Below, in pieces: positions 53,478 to 61,899 of a stretch of 64,000 nt of DNA. Origin of the DNA: WRDF01 sp031552235 (GTDB taxonomy: Bacteria > Bacteroidota > Bacteroidia > Bacteroidales > Rikenellaceae); NCBI GenBank assembly GCA_031552235.1, contig JAVBMR010000004.1, positions 118,507 through 182,506 of the forward strand. The letters are read 5' to 3'. A program made the translations under genes and the position numbers. The notes beneath the pieces are model-generated. The model saw only the letters and a program-made list of their open reading frames with translations. It ran no database searches and had not been told where the DNA came from. Position 1 is the first letter of the stretch. Each line of letters starts with the position of its first letter.

Positions 53478-53852
53478 TTAGCAATAACAATTGATGTGTG
53501 ACGTTATGGGGCAAAGTATTGAACCATACCCAGGATCCGGCTCTGGATCTGGGCATTGCATTGGGACACAAGACTCAACAGGTTGACACGAATTAGTGCC
53601 CTCATATCCACCATCACCACCATCATCAGGACAACATTGACAATAGGAGTCATTTGACATCCAATAATTGCCAGCACACTGCCCAGGCTCTTGATGTGAA
53701 TTTAACCCTGTCAGATATCTTTCGAATCCGGACCAAAATCCACCACCATCTGGAGATGCTCCGCCCCTGAGTCTCGACTGTAAATCATTACTTAATTCAG
53801 AAACCACATCCTTCTTAAGGACAAGTTTCGTTAGTTTTTTCTTTTCACTCAT
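53478..53852 (-). CDS. Cys-rich GG-leader RiPP precursor 2
   Basis: 124-aa peptide whose first 24 residues are identical to precursor 1 and whose leader ends QSRLRGG. The core has ten Cys: one in GQCAGN, SYCQCCPDDGG, NSCQPVESCVPMQCPDPEPD and ILCPITSHINCYC. The Gly/Asp-rich centre and the CPDxEPDPGYGS block are conserved between the two peptides, while the region just after GG differs. It lies 58 bp downstream of the LanC-like gene on the same strand, the expected position of its substrate. Whether rings are lanthionines or disulfides cannot be told. Confidence 0.78.
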   Translation of the reverse strand: MSEKKKLTKLVLKKDVVSELSNDLQSRLRGGASPDGGGFWSGFERYLTGLNSHQEPGQCAGNYWMSNDSYCQCCPDDGGDGGYEGTNSCQPVESCVPMQCPDPEPDPGYGSILCPITSHINCYC

Positions 53853-53910
53853 TTTAATTAGGCTTTTATTGATCCCTACTCTTAAGGATTTTCAGGTTAC
53901 TCCACGAACA

Positions 53911-55113
53911 TCAATAAAGAAGCATTGTTTCATGCAGCGTTTTCTCAACATCTTTGTGCAACATCGACATAAGCATAAGCCCTATACCCGCCACACCTTC
54001 GAGCAGAACGTATGAAGTTATTGACGTGGGCGTCTTGAGGTCATCTTTGAGTCTGAACGCCTTATAGCCTGCTAGACCATCTTTGTGGAAAGCAAACCTC
54101 AAAGTAATATCTATCCAATAATTACGCGCATCTAAAAACATTTGTTTGTTAGTTTCCTTATACATATATCCAAACATCATCGCAATACCGGCAGAACCAT
54201 GACATATGCCTGCATCCTTAACCATCGCATCAGTTAAATCTCGTTTTTGCGCCGAAAACATATATATATCTAAAGCGATGTCTTTCCATTCCCGATTATT
54301 AGCTGCTTTCCCTGCTTGCCATAATGCAGCCCCCACGCCTAAATCTCCATAACACCACGCCAGTCTACCTTTATGCGGCAATTCGCCATTTTCCAATGAC
54401 TGAGTCGCAAAACAAGTGCTGTATTTTTCCCTATCTATTGCTTGTGAAAGTATATAGTTTATTGTGCTAACAAGCATCTTCGACACTAAATAATTCTTTG
54501 TAAATATCTTAAAAACGCGACTTAAATATATAGCAATACTGGACATGCCATGCGACAAAGCGATATTAAAACCATTGCCTTTCCCAGGACCGAGAGATGA
54601 CAACCATTTCATTTTATCACCATCTTGTATAGCTGTTTGAGAAAGAGCCTTTACGACCAATTCATTAATCGGCTTATCGTCAATAAAATAGAGTGGAATA
54701 CCCAGTCCTCCATGCATAAAATCATAGTTTCGGTTCACTATGTTACTATATGCAAACTCAGTTAATGCATCTTTATAGTTATTTTCTATATCCGAAAAAT
54801 CAAGATTGATAAGATTATTATCGTTCATGGCTTTTAGCACATATAGCACCCCTGCTAGTCCATTGGAGTAGGTGTAGTTATTTAGACCATCCGACAACTC
54901 AGAAATACAGTTTTCCAAATAAACCTCATAAATTTCGTCCACCTTTTTATTCGGATATTTATCAAGATAAAATGCCAAAAATAACAGCACTCCAAACTTT
55001 CCTCCATATACACCATAACCTTTTATTTGGACACCGTCTGAAATAGCGGCATCATAAGCCAAACTCAATGCTATTTCTTCAATTTTATTTTGGATAATTT
55101 GTTGGGTTTTCAT
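53911..55113 (-). CDS. LanC-like lanthionine cyclase
   Basis: 400-aa protein with the alpha/alpha toroid of LanC cyclases, which add Cys thiols to dehydrated Ser/Thr. The zinc ligands appear in the right order and spacing: Cys in LAWCYGDLGVG, then Cys-His in AGICHGSAGIAMMFG. Further family motifs are DFMHGGLGIPLYF, NIALSHGMSSIAI and LLEGVAGIGLMLMS. It is followed by precursor 2. No LanB or LanM dehydratase lies beside it, so substrate activation may come from elsewhere in the genome, or the locus may be incomplete. Confidence 0.88.
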   Translation of the reverse strand: MKTQQIIQNKIEEIALSLAYDAAISDGVQIKGYGVYGGKFGVLLFLAFYLDKYPNKKVDEIYEVYLENCISELSDGLNNYTYSNGLAGVLYVLKAMNDNNLINLDFSDIENNYKDALTEFAYSNIVNRNYDFMHGGLGIPLYFIDDKPINELVVKALSQTAIQDGDKMKWLSSLGPGKGNGFNIALSHGMSSIAIYLSRVFKIFTKNYLVSKMLVSTINYILSQAIDREKYSTCFATQSLENGELPHKGRLAWCYGDLGVGAALWQAGKAANNREWKDIALDIYMFSAQKRDLTDAMVKDAGICHGSAGIAMMFGYMYKETNKQMFLDARNYWIDITLRFAFHKDGLAGYKAFRLKDDLKTPTSITSYVLLEGVAGIGLMLMSMLHKDVEKTLHETMLLY

Positions 55114-55797
55114 GATTGGCTATTTCAAAATACAGGTTAATTTTTTTCCATGTAAAAAATATGTCTATAAGATGTCATAACTAGAGTTTGAATTATATCG
55201 CTTGAGACAGTCAACAACAATAACGACCGCAATCACCATGATAAAAAAATTGGATATAAATAGTAAAAAATTTCAATAAATAATACATTTGTAAAATCAA
55301 TTGCGACAATATTGCTACTATTTCTTACAAAATAAGAATTATATATCGCATTTGCAAAAAATGAAGACAAAAAAGGACAACTAATCATAGTTATTAAAGT
55401 CGGGCGTGTTCTACAATTCGGCAACCAACAAAGTATTCCAAGCCAAATAATTAGACTCAGATGGGCAAATCCAGTTATACTGTTTCGTTTTGCCGTTGAA
55501 ATCAGACCTGCGCCTTACCTCTATGGATGTTTTGACATATTTTCTTTTTTCATCCACCGTAACGCAAAGAAAGACCAGATAGGTCTTGTTATTTGCAGAA
55601 TTTTATATCTCAATTACATTTTATTATTTTTGCATCCGACTCAACTAAAGCACAAGCAATTGATATTCATCAAAGTTAATATTGAATCCGGAGTAAGTAA
55701 AAAACAAATTAGCAGAACGACTCCGGGCACTTTTCAATTGATTGACCAAAATCTTTCAAAATATATTTACTGTACACACACAATAATATTTCAAAAA
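55114..55797. other. AT-rich intergenic region with a possible membrane-protein relic
   Basis: On the minus strand a frame of about 90 codons (55233 to about 55505) has no ATG near its beginning and encodes hydrophobic stretches (LSLIIWLGILCWLP, LFIEIFYYLYPIFL). It may be the tail of a decayed membrane protein. A TATTTTTG box at 55625-55632 could drive the gene at 55798. Nothing else is seen. Confidence 0.35.
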
Positions 55798-56868
55798 ATG
55801 AAAAGAGTTGCCTATATCGAATTCAACGTGACGCATACCGAGTGTATATATTCCCATTTATTATACCTTAAGACGGCAGGTTACCACGTAGAGTTTATTT
55901 GCAACGAGATACAGATGTACAGAGTTACAGAGATGCAAAAGATCGCGGATAAAACCACATTCATTAAGGTCGGAGAGGCTTACTGCGACAGCAATTGCCA
56001 ATATATCCTCGAACAGAAATTTGATACGGTAATAATCGGGTCTGCATTTTACAATCCAGATATAGATATCGTCAACAAACTATCGCCTGAACGCACAGCC
56101 AATTTTTTTGCTGTGCTGCATAATCTTAACAATATAGAACTAGAGGGGCTTATCGATCCAAAACACCGGCAGTACACGGATAGAATCAACAGATTTTTTG
56201 TCATGGCCGACTATATTGCCGCAAATGCACCCAAGCAAATAGGGCTTACATATTCGACGATACCTCTTATTTTTCAACCCGAATACCCTTCCGTGCCCAT
56301 CAAGAAACCGGAGGGCAATATTTGGATAGCCATACCAGGGCCTATCGAGTTTAAACGCAGGGATTATATGGCACTTATTCCACCGAAAGGAAAAAAGTAT
56401 TCAGAAAATATAAAATTTATTTTGCTCGGGTATAACCACGGGATAAAAACCATCCCATTTTTCAACACACTGAAAGAATTCGGAATAGAAAATAATTTTG
56501 TTTTCTTCAACAAATATGTCATGGAAGCGGTATTCCAATCGTGCATCAAAAAATGCGATTATATCATGCCGCTGATACATGAAAAATGCGAAGGTTTCAA
56601 AGACTATCTGAGCGTAAAGATCACGGGAAATCTGAATGTCGCGCTGACTTATCGCAAACCCATGCTGTGCGACGAAGCGTTCAGCGCCATACCTGAATAT
56701 GCAGCCCATTCGATAGTCTACAAACGAGACGAGCTATGCGATTTTGTCAATAGTCTCGGGACTCCCGACGCCAAAAAATTCTACGACGAAGAATTTGAAC
56801 GCAAACATTCTTTAGAAGCTCTATCAAAGCGCTACTGTGCATTCCTTGAGTGTAATAATTCTCAGTAG
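55798..56868 (+). CDS. Glycosyltransferase-like protein
   Basis: 356-aa soluble protein. The N-terminus KRVAYIEFNVTHTECIYSHL and the central NIWIAIPGPIEFKRRDY, IKFILLGYNHG and CDYIMPLIHEKCEGF blocks resemble a GT-B fold with a Rossmann-like second half, where family-4-type transferases hold the nucleotide sugar. I cannot name the donor or acceptor. A frame continues upstream to 55630, but the ATG at 55798 gives the natural N-terminus. It is opposite in strand to the RiPP locus and next to a polysaccharide pyruvyl transferase-like gene. Confidence 0.55.
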   Translation: MKRVAYIEFNVTHTECIYSHLLYLKTAGYHVEFICNEIQMYRVTEMQKIADKTTFIKVGEAYCDSNCQYILEQKFDTVIIGSAFYNPDIDIVNKLSPERTANFFAVLHNLNNIELEGLIDPKHRQYTDRINRFFVMADYIAANAPKQIGLTYSTIPLIFQPEYPSVPIKKPEGNIWIAIPGPIEFKRRDYMALIPPKGKKYSENIKFILLGYNHGIKTIPFFNTLKEFGIENNFVFFNKYVMEAVFQSCIKKCDYIMPLIHEKCEGFKDYLSVKITGNLNVALTYRKPMLCDEAFSAIPEYAAHSIVYKRDELCDFVNSLGTPDAKKFYDEEFERKHSLEALSKRYCAFLECNNSQ

Positions 56869-56925
56869 TATCCGCGAAATAATGCTATTTTATTTAACGG
56901 GATAACAACATTAGATACGTAGATA

Positions 56926-57777
56926 TTACAGCACATACTTTTTTCTGAATAACTCTACTTGCTCTGACAGCTGACCTAATTTGACTTCAATCACCTTGTC
57001 ATTCGAAAGAGTAAATTTTTCATCTTTTATCGTTGTGATTTTGGATATCAGTTCTTCGTAAAAAATATCCTTTTGTTTTTCCCATCTGGTTATAGATACA
57101 TTATCTATACGGACAGTTACATCATTATGAATATTAACGGAATGAAGCCAGTCGAGCCATTTTAGATCTGACACTAATGGTACTTCATAGGGGAAGTTAT
57201 TCATTTTCAATCTTACCCATGGGATCCGGCAAATATCAGCCATGATCGCTCCATGCATCGCACCTGCAAAAATTTTATCAGAATACGAGATTTCACTCAT
57301 GACATCTTCAACCGATTGCCTGGGGTCGATCAGGTGCAATCCGGTCAATTCTTCGACTACACTCCAGTTAACCCAATCCATTTGCCGGTAATGAGGAATT
57401 ACCGACGCTTCATACATCTTTTCCCTATACTTGAAATCTGGAATAGTATCATCGACAAACCGTATTAAATAAGCGGGGTCGGTAATGTATTTCTCGCCTC
57501 CGAATCCCAACACATTTGATGATACAGGGCCTCTTAAGAAAAAGACATCCCAATTATCTATCATATACTGCCTGCTTACGTCGCGTATTCCTGTCCCGAA
57601 AAGTACTGCTTTTTTATCACTTGAGATCCTCGAATCAATCAATGTTCCGATACCATAAAAATCGATGTCAGGATTATTATTCGGCGTAAAGCATGACGGG
57701 AATAATTTGTGGAAAATATACGGATTGAGATCGTCTCCAAAATTCCCTTTCTCTGCTGCAAAATATTTTAAATTCAT
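56926..57777 (-). CDS. Polysaccharide pyruvyl transferase family protein
   Basis: 283-aa protein. The N-terminal EKGNFGDDLNPYIFHKLF, FYGIGTLIDSRIS, VLFGTGIRD and the C-terminal FAGAMHGAIMADICRIPWV (with the conserved His near the substrate site) match the polysaccharide pyruvyl transferase family, which puts pyruvate ketals on cell-surface sugars. It is convergent with the glycosyltransferase-like gene, 57 bp apart, suggesting a small glycan-decorating module. Acceptor unknown. Confidence 0.8.
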   Translation of the reverse strand: MNLKYFAAEKGNFGDDLNPYIFHKLFPSCFTPNNNPDIDFYGIGTLIDSRISSDKKAVLFGTGIRDVSRQYMIDNWDVFFLRGPVSSNVLGFGGEKYITDPAYLIRFVDDTIPDFKYREKMYEASVIPHYRQMDWVNWSVVEELTGLHLIDPRQSVEDVMSEISYSDKIFAGAMHGAIMADICRIPWVRLKMNNFPYEVPLVSDLKWLDWLHSVNIHNDVTVRIDNVSITRWEKQKDIFYEELISKITTIKDEKFTLSNDKVIEVKLGQLSEQVELFRKKYVL

Positions 57778-58196
57778 ATTAATTCGGCATTATCTTTTTT
57801 ATCTATGTGCTATCGCGGAATTATACTATAATTTTCCGTGATTGCTTATAAATATAGAGTTATTTATCGTGAAATGAAAATTACCGCTTTTCTTTGATTG
57901 TAGGAGCCTCTTATTCTATAAACTCAATATACTAAAATGGCTCTGGGGAAGACCGAGCAATAACATTTAAGTTAATAGCGCACAACCTCTTGGTTACAAT
58001 TTTTGATTGGATGCAGGAAGGAATTTGAAAGCACACCCTGCACACCGGATTCATTGGCAAATTTAGCGGCTCGCCCCCTTTAGGGGGTTCAGGGCTGTCA
58101 AGGGTAAACAAGCCCCTGCGGGGCCCTTGACCGCCCTTCGCGCCGCAGCCTTGCCCCTGAATCCCGGTGCGCACGGAGCGCTCCCGGTTATAGTTA
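57778..58196. other. Intergenic boundary region with nested hairpins
   Basis: The AT-rich part ends near 57.9 kb. GC-rich hairpins follow: CCCCCTTTAGGGGG near 58074-58087, and TCAAGGG (58098-58104) with CCCTTGA (58124-58130) enclosing GCCCCTGCGGGGC. This type of sequence often precedes genes of Bacteroidetes conjugative elements. No gene is supported. Confidence 0.5.
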
Positions 58197-58403
58197 ATGA
58201 CTGGAAATATGAAAAGGAGTAATAAAAGGTGGATATGGACCGCCGTGAAACTGTTGCTGGTACTCGCTGTTTACTTCATACTGATCAAATGCGGGCTGAA
58301 TCCATTCTGGAGCGTACTCGTGATAATATACTGGCGGGGAATCCTGAAACTCTCCCTATTTCTCGGTGGGGTAGTTTACATACTTAACCTCATAATGTAT
58401 TGA
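58197..58403 (+). CDS. Small membrane protein upstream of the PRTRC cassette
   Basis: 68-aa protein with a basic N-terminus (KRSNKRW) and two hydrophobic helices (about 17-33 and 38-66). An alternative start is the Met at 58209, behind a better-placed purine-rich stretch. No family is recognised. Confidence 0.5.
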   Translation: MTGNMKRSNKRWIWTAVKLLLVLAVYFILIKCGLNPFWSVLVIIYWRGILKLSLFLGGVVYILNLIMY

Positions 58404-58469
58404 CCTTTTTTAACATTCATATTAACCAACGAGCCGTCCTCCGGGGCGGCTCGCTTCATTTTTAGACAT

Positions 58470-59204
58470 ATGGAAAAAGTTAAAAACACAGAAACTCCCC
58501 TAATGGAGAGGCTGATCTGCACAAGTACCGGCGGCACTATCCATTACAAAGTGACAGGCATCTCACACCCCGAACATATCAGGTTTCTCGATAACCCCGG
58601 AGCCATGTCAGAGATAAACTCGGACCTGCGGTTACTGCTTATGCAGGGAATAGACTACGGCCAATTTACCTCCGGTTTCACCATTCCGGCAAGTGTCGCA
58701 GGGGAAGAGGTCAAGGTTAAAGTCGATGGGGCATTCCATATCGCCCCGGATGTACGCCTGTTATGCCGCATACTCAAATGGCATTACAATTTCTGCCCGG
58801 ACGAGGCGCTGACTCAAGAAGACTTCAGGAAGGCATATGGAGCGGGGTTTGGCGACCATTTCTACGCCCGATGGCGTAACCTCGATATGGATATTATGAA
58901 AATGCTGGGATATTTCGGTTGCAGTTACGACAACGGCCAGAGGTTTCTCGGGATCGTGATGAAAAAGGTGTTCCGGTATGAACAACGCGCGAAACGGGAA
59001 AATGCACAAATCATTAAAGAGCTGTTCGAAGGAACGGCTCTTTCTGTTTCCGGAAGCGGAGAAGCTGACTCTGCGGGCCAGTCCGAACACCGGGGCGAAG
59101 CTGGCGACGGGGATCACCGGACGGGTAAAGGCAACCTCTGTGGGGCGTCGGCTGGCACCGACGGCCTTGACACGTCCGACCCCGCCGCCTCAGCAGCCCC
59201 GTAG
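58470..59204 (+). CDS. Protein of unknown function upstream of the PRTRC cassette
   Basis: 244-aa soluble protein. Residues 1-190 are a folded alpha/beta domain (IHYKVTGISHPEHIRFLDN, WHYNFCPDEALTQEDFRKAY, FYARWRNLDMDIMKMLGYFG). The last 55 residues are Gly/Ser/Ala-rich and look disordered. It is followed by a 72-aa gene and then PRTRC E, in the same direction, so it probably belongs to the element. No known domain recognised. Confidence 0.6.
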   Translation: MEKVKNTETPLMERLICTSTGGTIHYKVTGISHPEHIRFLDNPGAMSEINSDLRLLLMQGIDYGQFTSGFTIPASVAGEEVKVKVDGAFHIAPDVRLLCRILKWHYNFCPDEALTQEDFRKAYGAGFGDHFYARWRNLDMDIMKMLGYFGCSYDNGQRFLGIVMKKVFRYEQRAKRENAQIIKELFEGTALSVSGSGEADSAGQSEHRGEAGDGDHRTGKGNLCGASAGTDGLDTSDPAASAAP

Positions 59205-59253
59205 TTCATCCCGGACCGCATGGCCGGGCATTACCAATTTAAATAATGGGGAT

Positions 59254-59472
59254 ATGGAAAACACAATCCAAATGACAGGCGGGGAACTGGCCGTAGTACA
59301 TGCCAAAAGGCGGTCAATACCATTTAAGCCTCCCGATCCGGATATGTCGGTACCTGACAGGGAAATGATGGGACCACGCCCAATCGGAGAGATAATGGAG
59401 CCGATACTTCTAATAATCGAGCATCCGGACAGAAACAGGCTATTGGCCGAGTTCTGCAAAAAACATTGGTAA
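59254..59472 (+). CDS. Small protein in the PRTRC cassette
   Basis: 72-aa protein starting MENTIQMTGGELAVVHAKRR, with GPRPIGEIMEPILLIIEHPD and a C-terminal NRLLAEFCKKHW. A longer frame begins at 58978, but its first part overlaps the previous gene and has no protein-like composition. It lies 30 bp before PRTRC E. Function unknown. Confidence 0.6.
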   Translation: MENTIQMTGGELAVVHAKRRSIPFKPPDPDMSVPDREMMGPRPIGEIMEPILLIIEHPDRNRLLAEFCKKHW

Positions 59473-59502
59473 CAAACAATTAACCATTAAACACATACTA
59501 TT

Positions 59503-60522
59503 ATGAATTTTTTCCAGACGTTATTCCAGACAATGACGCCCGGTGTGGATTACAACCTGACCGTAAGCCGCACCGATGCCGAAATCACAGTGATGGTAAT
59601 GCCCAAAGTGAACGGGCTTAAAGACCAGGCGGCAGTCCATATCACGCCATTCACCATGTGCGCCCAGCCGCATATAGTCGACAACGCTTTCTTCATACGC
59701 CTGACAGAGCCGTTGAAGAAAGCCGCCGATGTGTTATGCAATATGTCCCGGTTCGAGCAACAGACACAGCAGGCTGCCGCTAACAGCAAGGTAAACAAGG
59801 CTCAGAAAGAGCAGAACGACAAAGACGCCAAAGCCAAGAAAGAGAAGTACGACAAGTTCATGAAACAGGCAGGGGAACATGAAACGGCCGGCAAACTGCA
59901 AGACGCGATCCTCAGCCTCCAGCAGGCAAGGCTCCACGGAACCGAGAAGGAGGTTAAAAAGGCGGACGAGAAGATCTCCGAACTGAAGGCAAAACAGGGA
60001 CAGGGAAGCCTATTCGAGGTCGAACCGCAGGATATTCCCGCAACCGCCCCTGTAGAACAGGCTCCTCAGCAAACACCGCCAGAAATGCAGCAATCCCAAC
60101 AACAGGTACAACCTTCTGAACAGCAACCGACACATTCTACAGTTCATTCCCAGCAAGCGCAACCGGTTCCACCATCAAGCCAACAGCAGGGGTATTACGG
60201 TCAACAGCCTCCGCAACAGGCTTATCCGGGGCAAATGCTTTTCATGGGCTATCCAGGTCAGCAGATGCCACAGCAAGGAATGAGAGGACAGAACTACGGC
60301 CAGCCGAATCAGGGTGGTTACCCACAAAACGCAGGATTCGCGCAAGGTCAGCCTCTCCCGCCGAACTATCAGCAGGGACAACCGTATCAGGGATATAACC
60401 AACAACCACCGGCGAGTTATCCGAATAATGAAAGCTTCTGTCGTCCGGGAGAATATATAGACATTGAAGATGCGGAGTTCACCCACGTAGGACAGACGAT
60501 GCCGCAACAACCGCAACCGTAA
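59503..60522 (+). CDS. PRTRC system protein E
   Basis: 339-aa protein. The N-terminal domain (1-88, FFQTLFQTMTPGVDYNLTVS to KAADVLCNMSRFE) is the PRTRC E family core. A lysine-rich coiled coil follows (about 105-165, QEKNDKD-type and ADEKISELKAKQ). A long tail of about 165 residues is dominated by Gln, Pro, Tyr and Gly (GQQMPQQGMRGQNYGQPNQG), ending in the acidic EYIDIEDAEFTH. The cassette (ParB-related, ThiF-related) is carried by plasmids and integrative elements; the molecular role of E is unknown. Confidence 0.85.
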   Translation: MNFFQTLFQTMTPGVDYNLTVSRTDAEITVMVMPKVNGLKDQAAVHITPFTMCAQPHIVDNAFFIRLTEPLKKAADVLCNMSRFEQQTQQAAANSKVNKAQKEQNDKDAKAKKEKYDKFMKQAGEHETAGKLQDAILSLQQARLHGTEKEVKKADEKISELKAKQGQGSLFEVEPQDIPATAPVEQAPQQTPPEMQQSQQQVQPSEQQPTHSTVHSQQAQPVPPSSQQQGYYGQQPPQQAYPGQMLFMGYPGQQMPQQGMRGQNYGQPNQGGYPQNAGFAQGQPLPPNYQQGQPYQGYNQQPPASYPNNESFCRPGEYIDIEDAEFTHVGQTMPQQPQP

Positions 60523-60543
60523 ACATCTAAATCACAAAATACT

Positions 60544-60765
60544 ATGGAAACAATTTATAAAGACCTCGAACGCGAATTCGCAGTAACCATTAACGGCACC
60601 GAACTGGTGCTCTCCGATCCCGACCCGAACCGTTCGCCGCAGGTGGTAATGGCTCTTTACTCCAACCAGTATCCGGAACTGACCACAGCCACGGTACACG
60701 GACCTGAATTCAAGGGCGACAAGGTGCGGTACACATTCAAAACTACCATCGGGACAAAGGGATAG
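60544..60765 (+). CDS. PRTRC system protein C (ubiquitin-like)
   Basis: 73-aa protein of the PRTRC C family, proposed to have a beta-grasp ubiquitin-like fold. Visible features are the N-terminal strand REFAVTINGTELVLSDPDPN, the helix SPQVVMALYSNQYPEL, and a C-terminal KVRYTFKTTIGTKG. It ends with a single Gly rather than a Gly-Gly tail. It is encoded 21 bp after protein E and before the E2-like and E1-like members. Confidence 0.8.
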   Translation: METIYKDLEREFAVTINGTELVLSDPDPNRSPQVVMALYSNQYPELTTATVHGPEFKGDKVRYTFKTTIGTKG

Positions 60766-60768
60766 GCT

Positions 60769-60945
60769 ATGGAAAAGCAAAAGGATAAGGACAAAATAAA
60801 ACAACCGATATGCAGGGAACTGGAGAAATACAAAGCGGCACAGCTCGCAAAACTTATCGTCGAAGAAACGTCCCGGGACTACATGTACGGGACATCGCGC
60901 AAAGCCAGAATGACAGCGCCGCCAGGCTCGGTAATGATTTTCTAA
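60769..60945 (+). CDS. 58-residue protein between PRTRC C and F
   Basis: Starts 3 bp after the PRTRC C stop. It encodes MEKQKDKDKIKQPICRELEK, then KYKAAQLAKLIVEETSRDY and MTAPPGSVMIF. It is Lys-rich and helical, with no known domain. Tight spacing and protein-like composition favour a real gene, and argue that protein F starts after it. Confidence 0.55.
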   Translation: MEKQKDKDKIKQPICRELEKYKAAQLAKLIVEETSRDYMYGTSRKARMTAPPGSVMIF

Positions 60946-61004
60946 AGACGCATTTTACACCCATAGCGTGTTCGAGCATTGTCAGGGATAAATACAGCAA
61001 CTCC

Positions 61005-61895
61005 ATGGAGTATATGACGCAGGAAAATTATGAATACCTGCGGGACTCATATTACCGGTATGCGGAGCTTCTCGGCAGGCCGGCACCCCATGATCCGGGG
61101 AGGAATATCGGGGAGGGCATGTCGAACCTTGTGGATGAAATGCAGAACCTTGTTAGAGGCGATGATGTAAATGTGAACGTCGACTTTAACTACGAGAGGC
61201 TCTATTTCACCGTTTATAAAGCGGCTCCGTGGGAAGATTGGACTGTCTTCTGGTTTCCCGTCCGGTTCATGGAAAAACTGACACCCCGGCTTCGAAGGAT
61301 ATGTATAACCTTTTTTCATGACCTGATGCGGTCCAACGGCTTTTCGACCATGCTTGATGATTACGATACGGAAATGGTCGAAGACTGGTTCAATCAACAG
61401 ATGTACGATCTCTGCTGGGAGGACCAGAAAAAATACCAGCAGGTGCTTGATTTTTACGAATGCGGAAGGGCAAGGCGGTTACTGGACCGCATTTCACGGA
61501 AGTCTTATTACAAGAACCTGCCGGGTGCGATCCGCCGCTACAAGCCTGCGAATGAGTACGAAACCGAACTGCTTGCCCTGCTCCAAGAAGGCTTGCAGTT
61601 TATCGGCGATGATAAACCCACGCTGATGCACTATGAATACGACCCTAATGAGGAGGAAGCGCCAGACACGGAGCCAATACCGCTCGAAAGGCAGGTACGT
61701 GTTGTTTATGACCTCGGCGACCTATTTACCGACAGCCTCTTCGATGTTTTCAACTGCGATCAGAGCGAAACATATGTCCTTGCGCCATATTTCACACTGC
61801 AACTGACTCCGCAGACCGACACGCTTCTTCAAACTGACGACTATACGGATAGATTTCACAAATGGGCGGCCAAAATGGTCTGCCATACAGAATAA
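61005..61895 (+). CDS. PRTRC system protein F
   Basis: 296-aa acidic soluble protein. Recognisable segments are FTVYKAAPWEDWTVFWFPV, MEKLTPRLRRICITFFHDLM, and MVEDWFNQQMYDLCWED, followed by a long helical C-terminal part with VYDLGDLFTDSLFDVFNCDQ. It matches the PRTRC F family by position and composition. I chose the ATG at 61005; the frame is open from 60810, but that part overlaps the 58-aa gene. ATG 61014 is possible too. Confidence 0.7.
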   Translation: MEYMTQENYEYLRDSYYRYAELLGRPAPHDPGRNIGEGMSNLVDEMQNLVRGDDVNVNVDFNYERLYFTVYKAAPWEDWTVFWFPVRFMEKLTPRLRRICITFFHDLMRSNGFSTMLDDYDTEMVEDWFNQQMYDLCWEDQKKYQQVLDFYECGRARRLLDRISRKSYYKNLPGAIRRYKPANEYETELLALLQEGLQFIGDDKPTLMHYEYDPNEEEAPDTEPIPLERQVRVVYDLGDLFTDSLFDVFNCDQSETYVLAPYFTLQLTPQTDTLLQTDDYTDRFHKWAAKMVCHTE

Positions 61896-61899
61896 TTCT

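Noticed and set aside
58978..59253. N-terminal half of the longer frame leading into the 72-aa PRTRC gene
   Set aside because: It overlaps the preceding gene in another frame and lacks protein-like composition. The ATG at 59254 is a better start.
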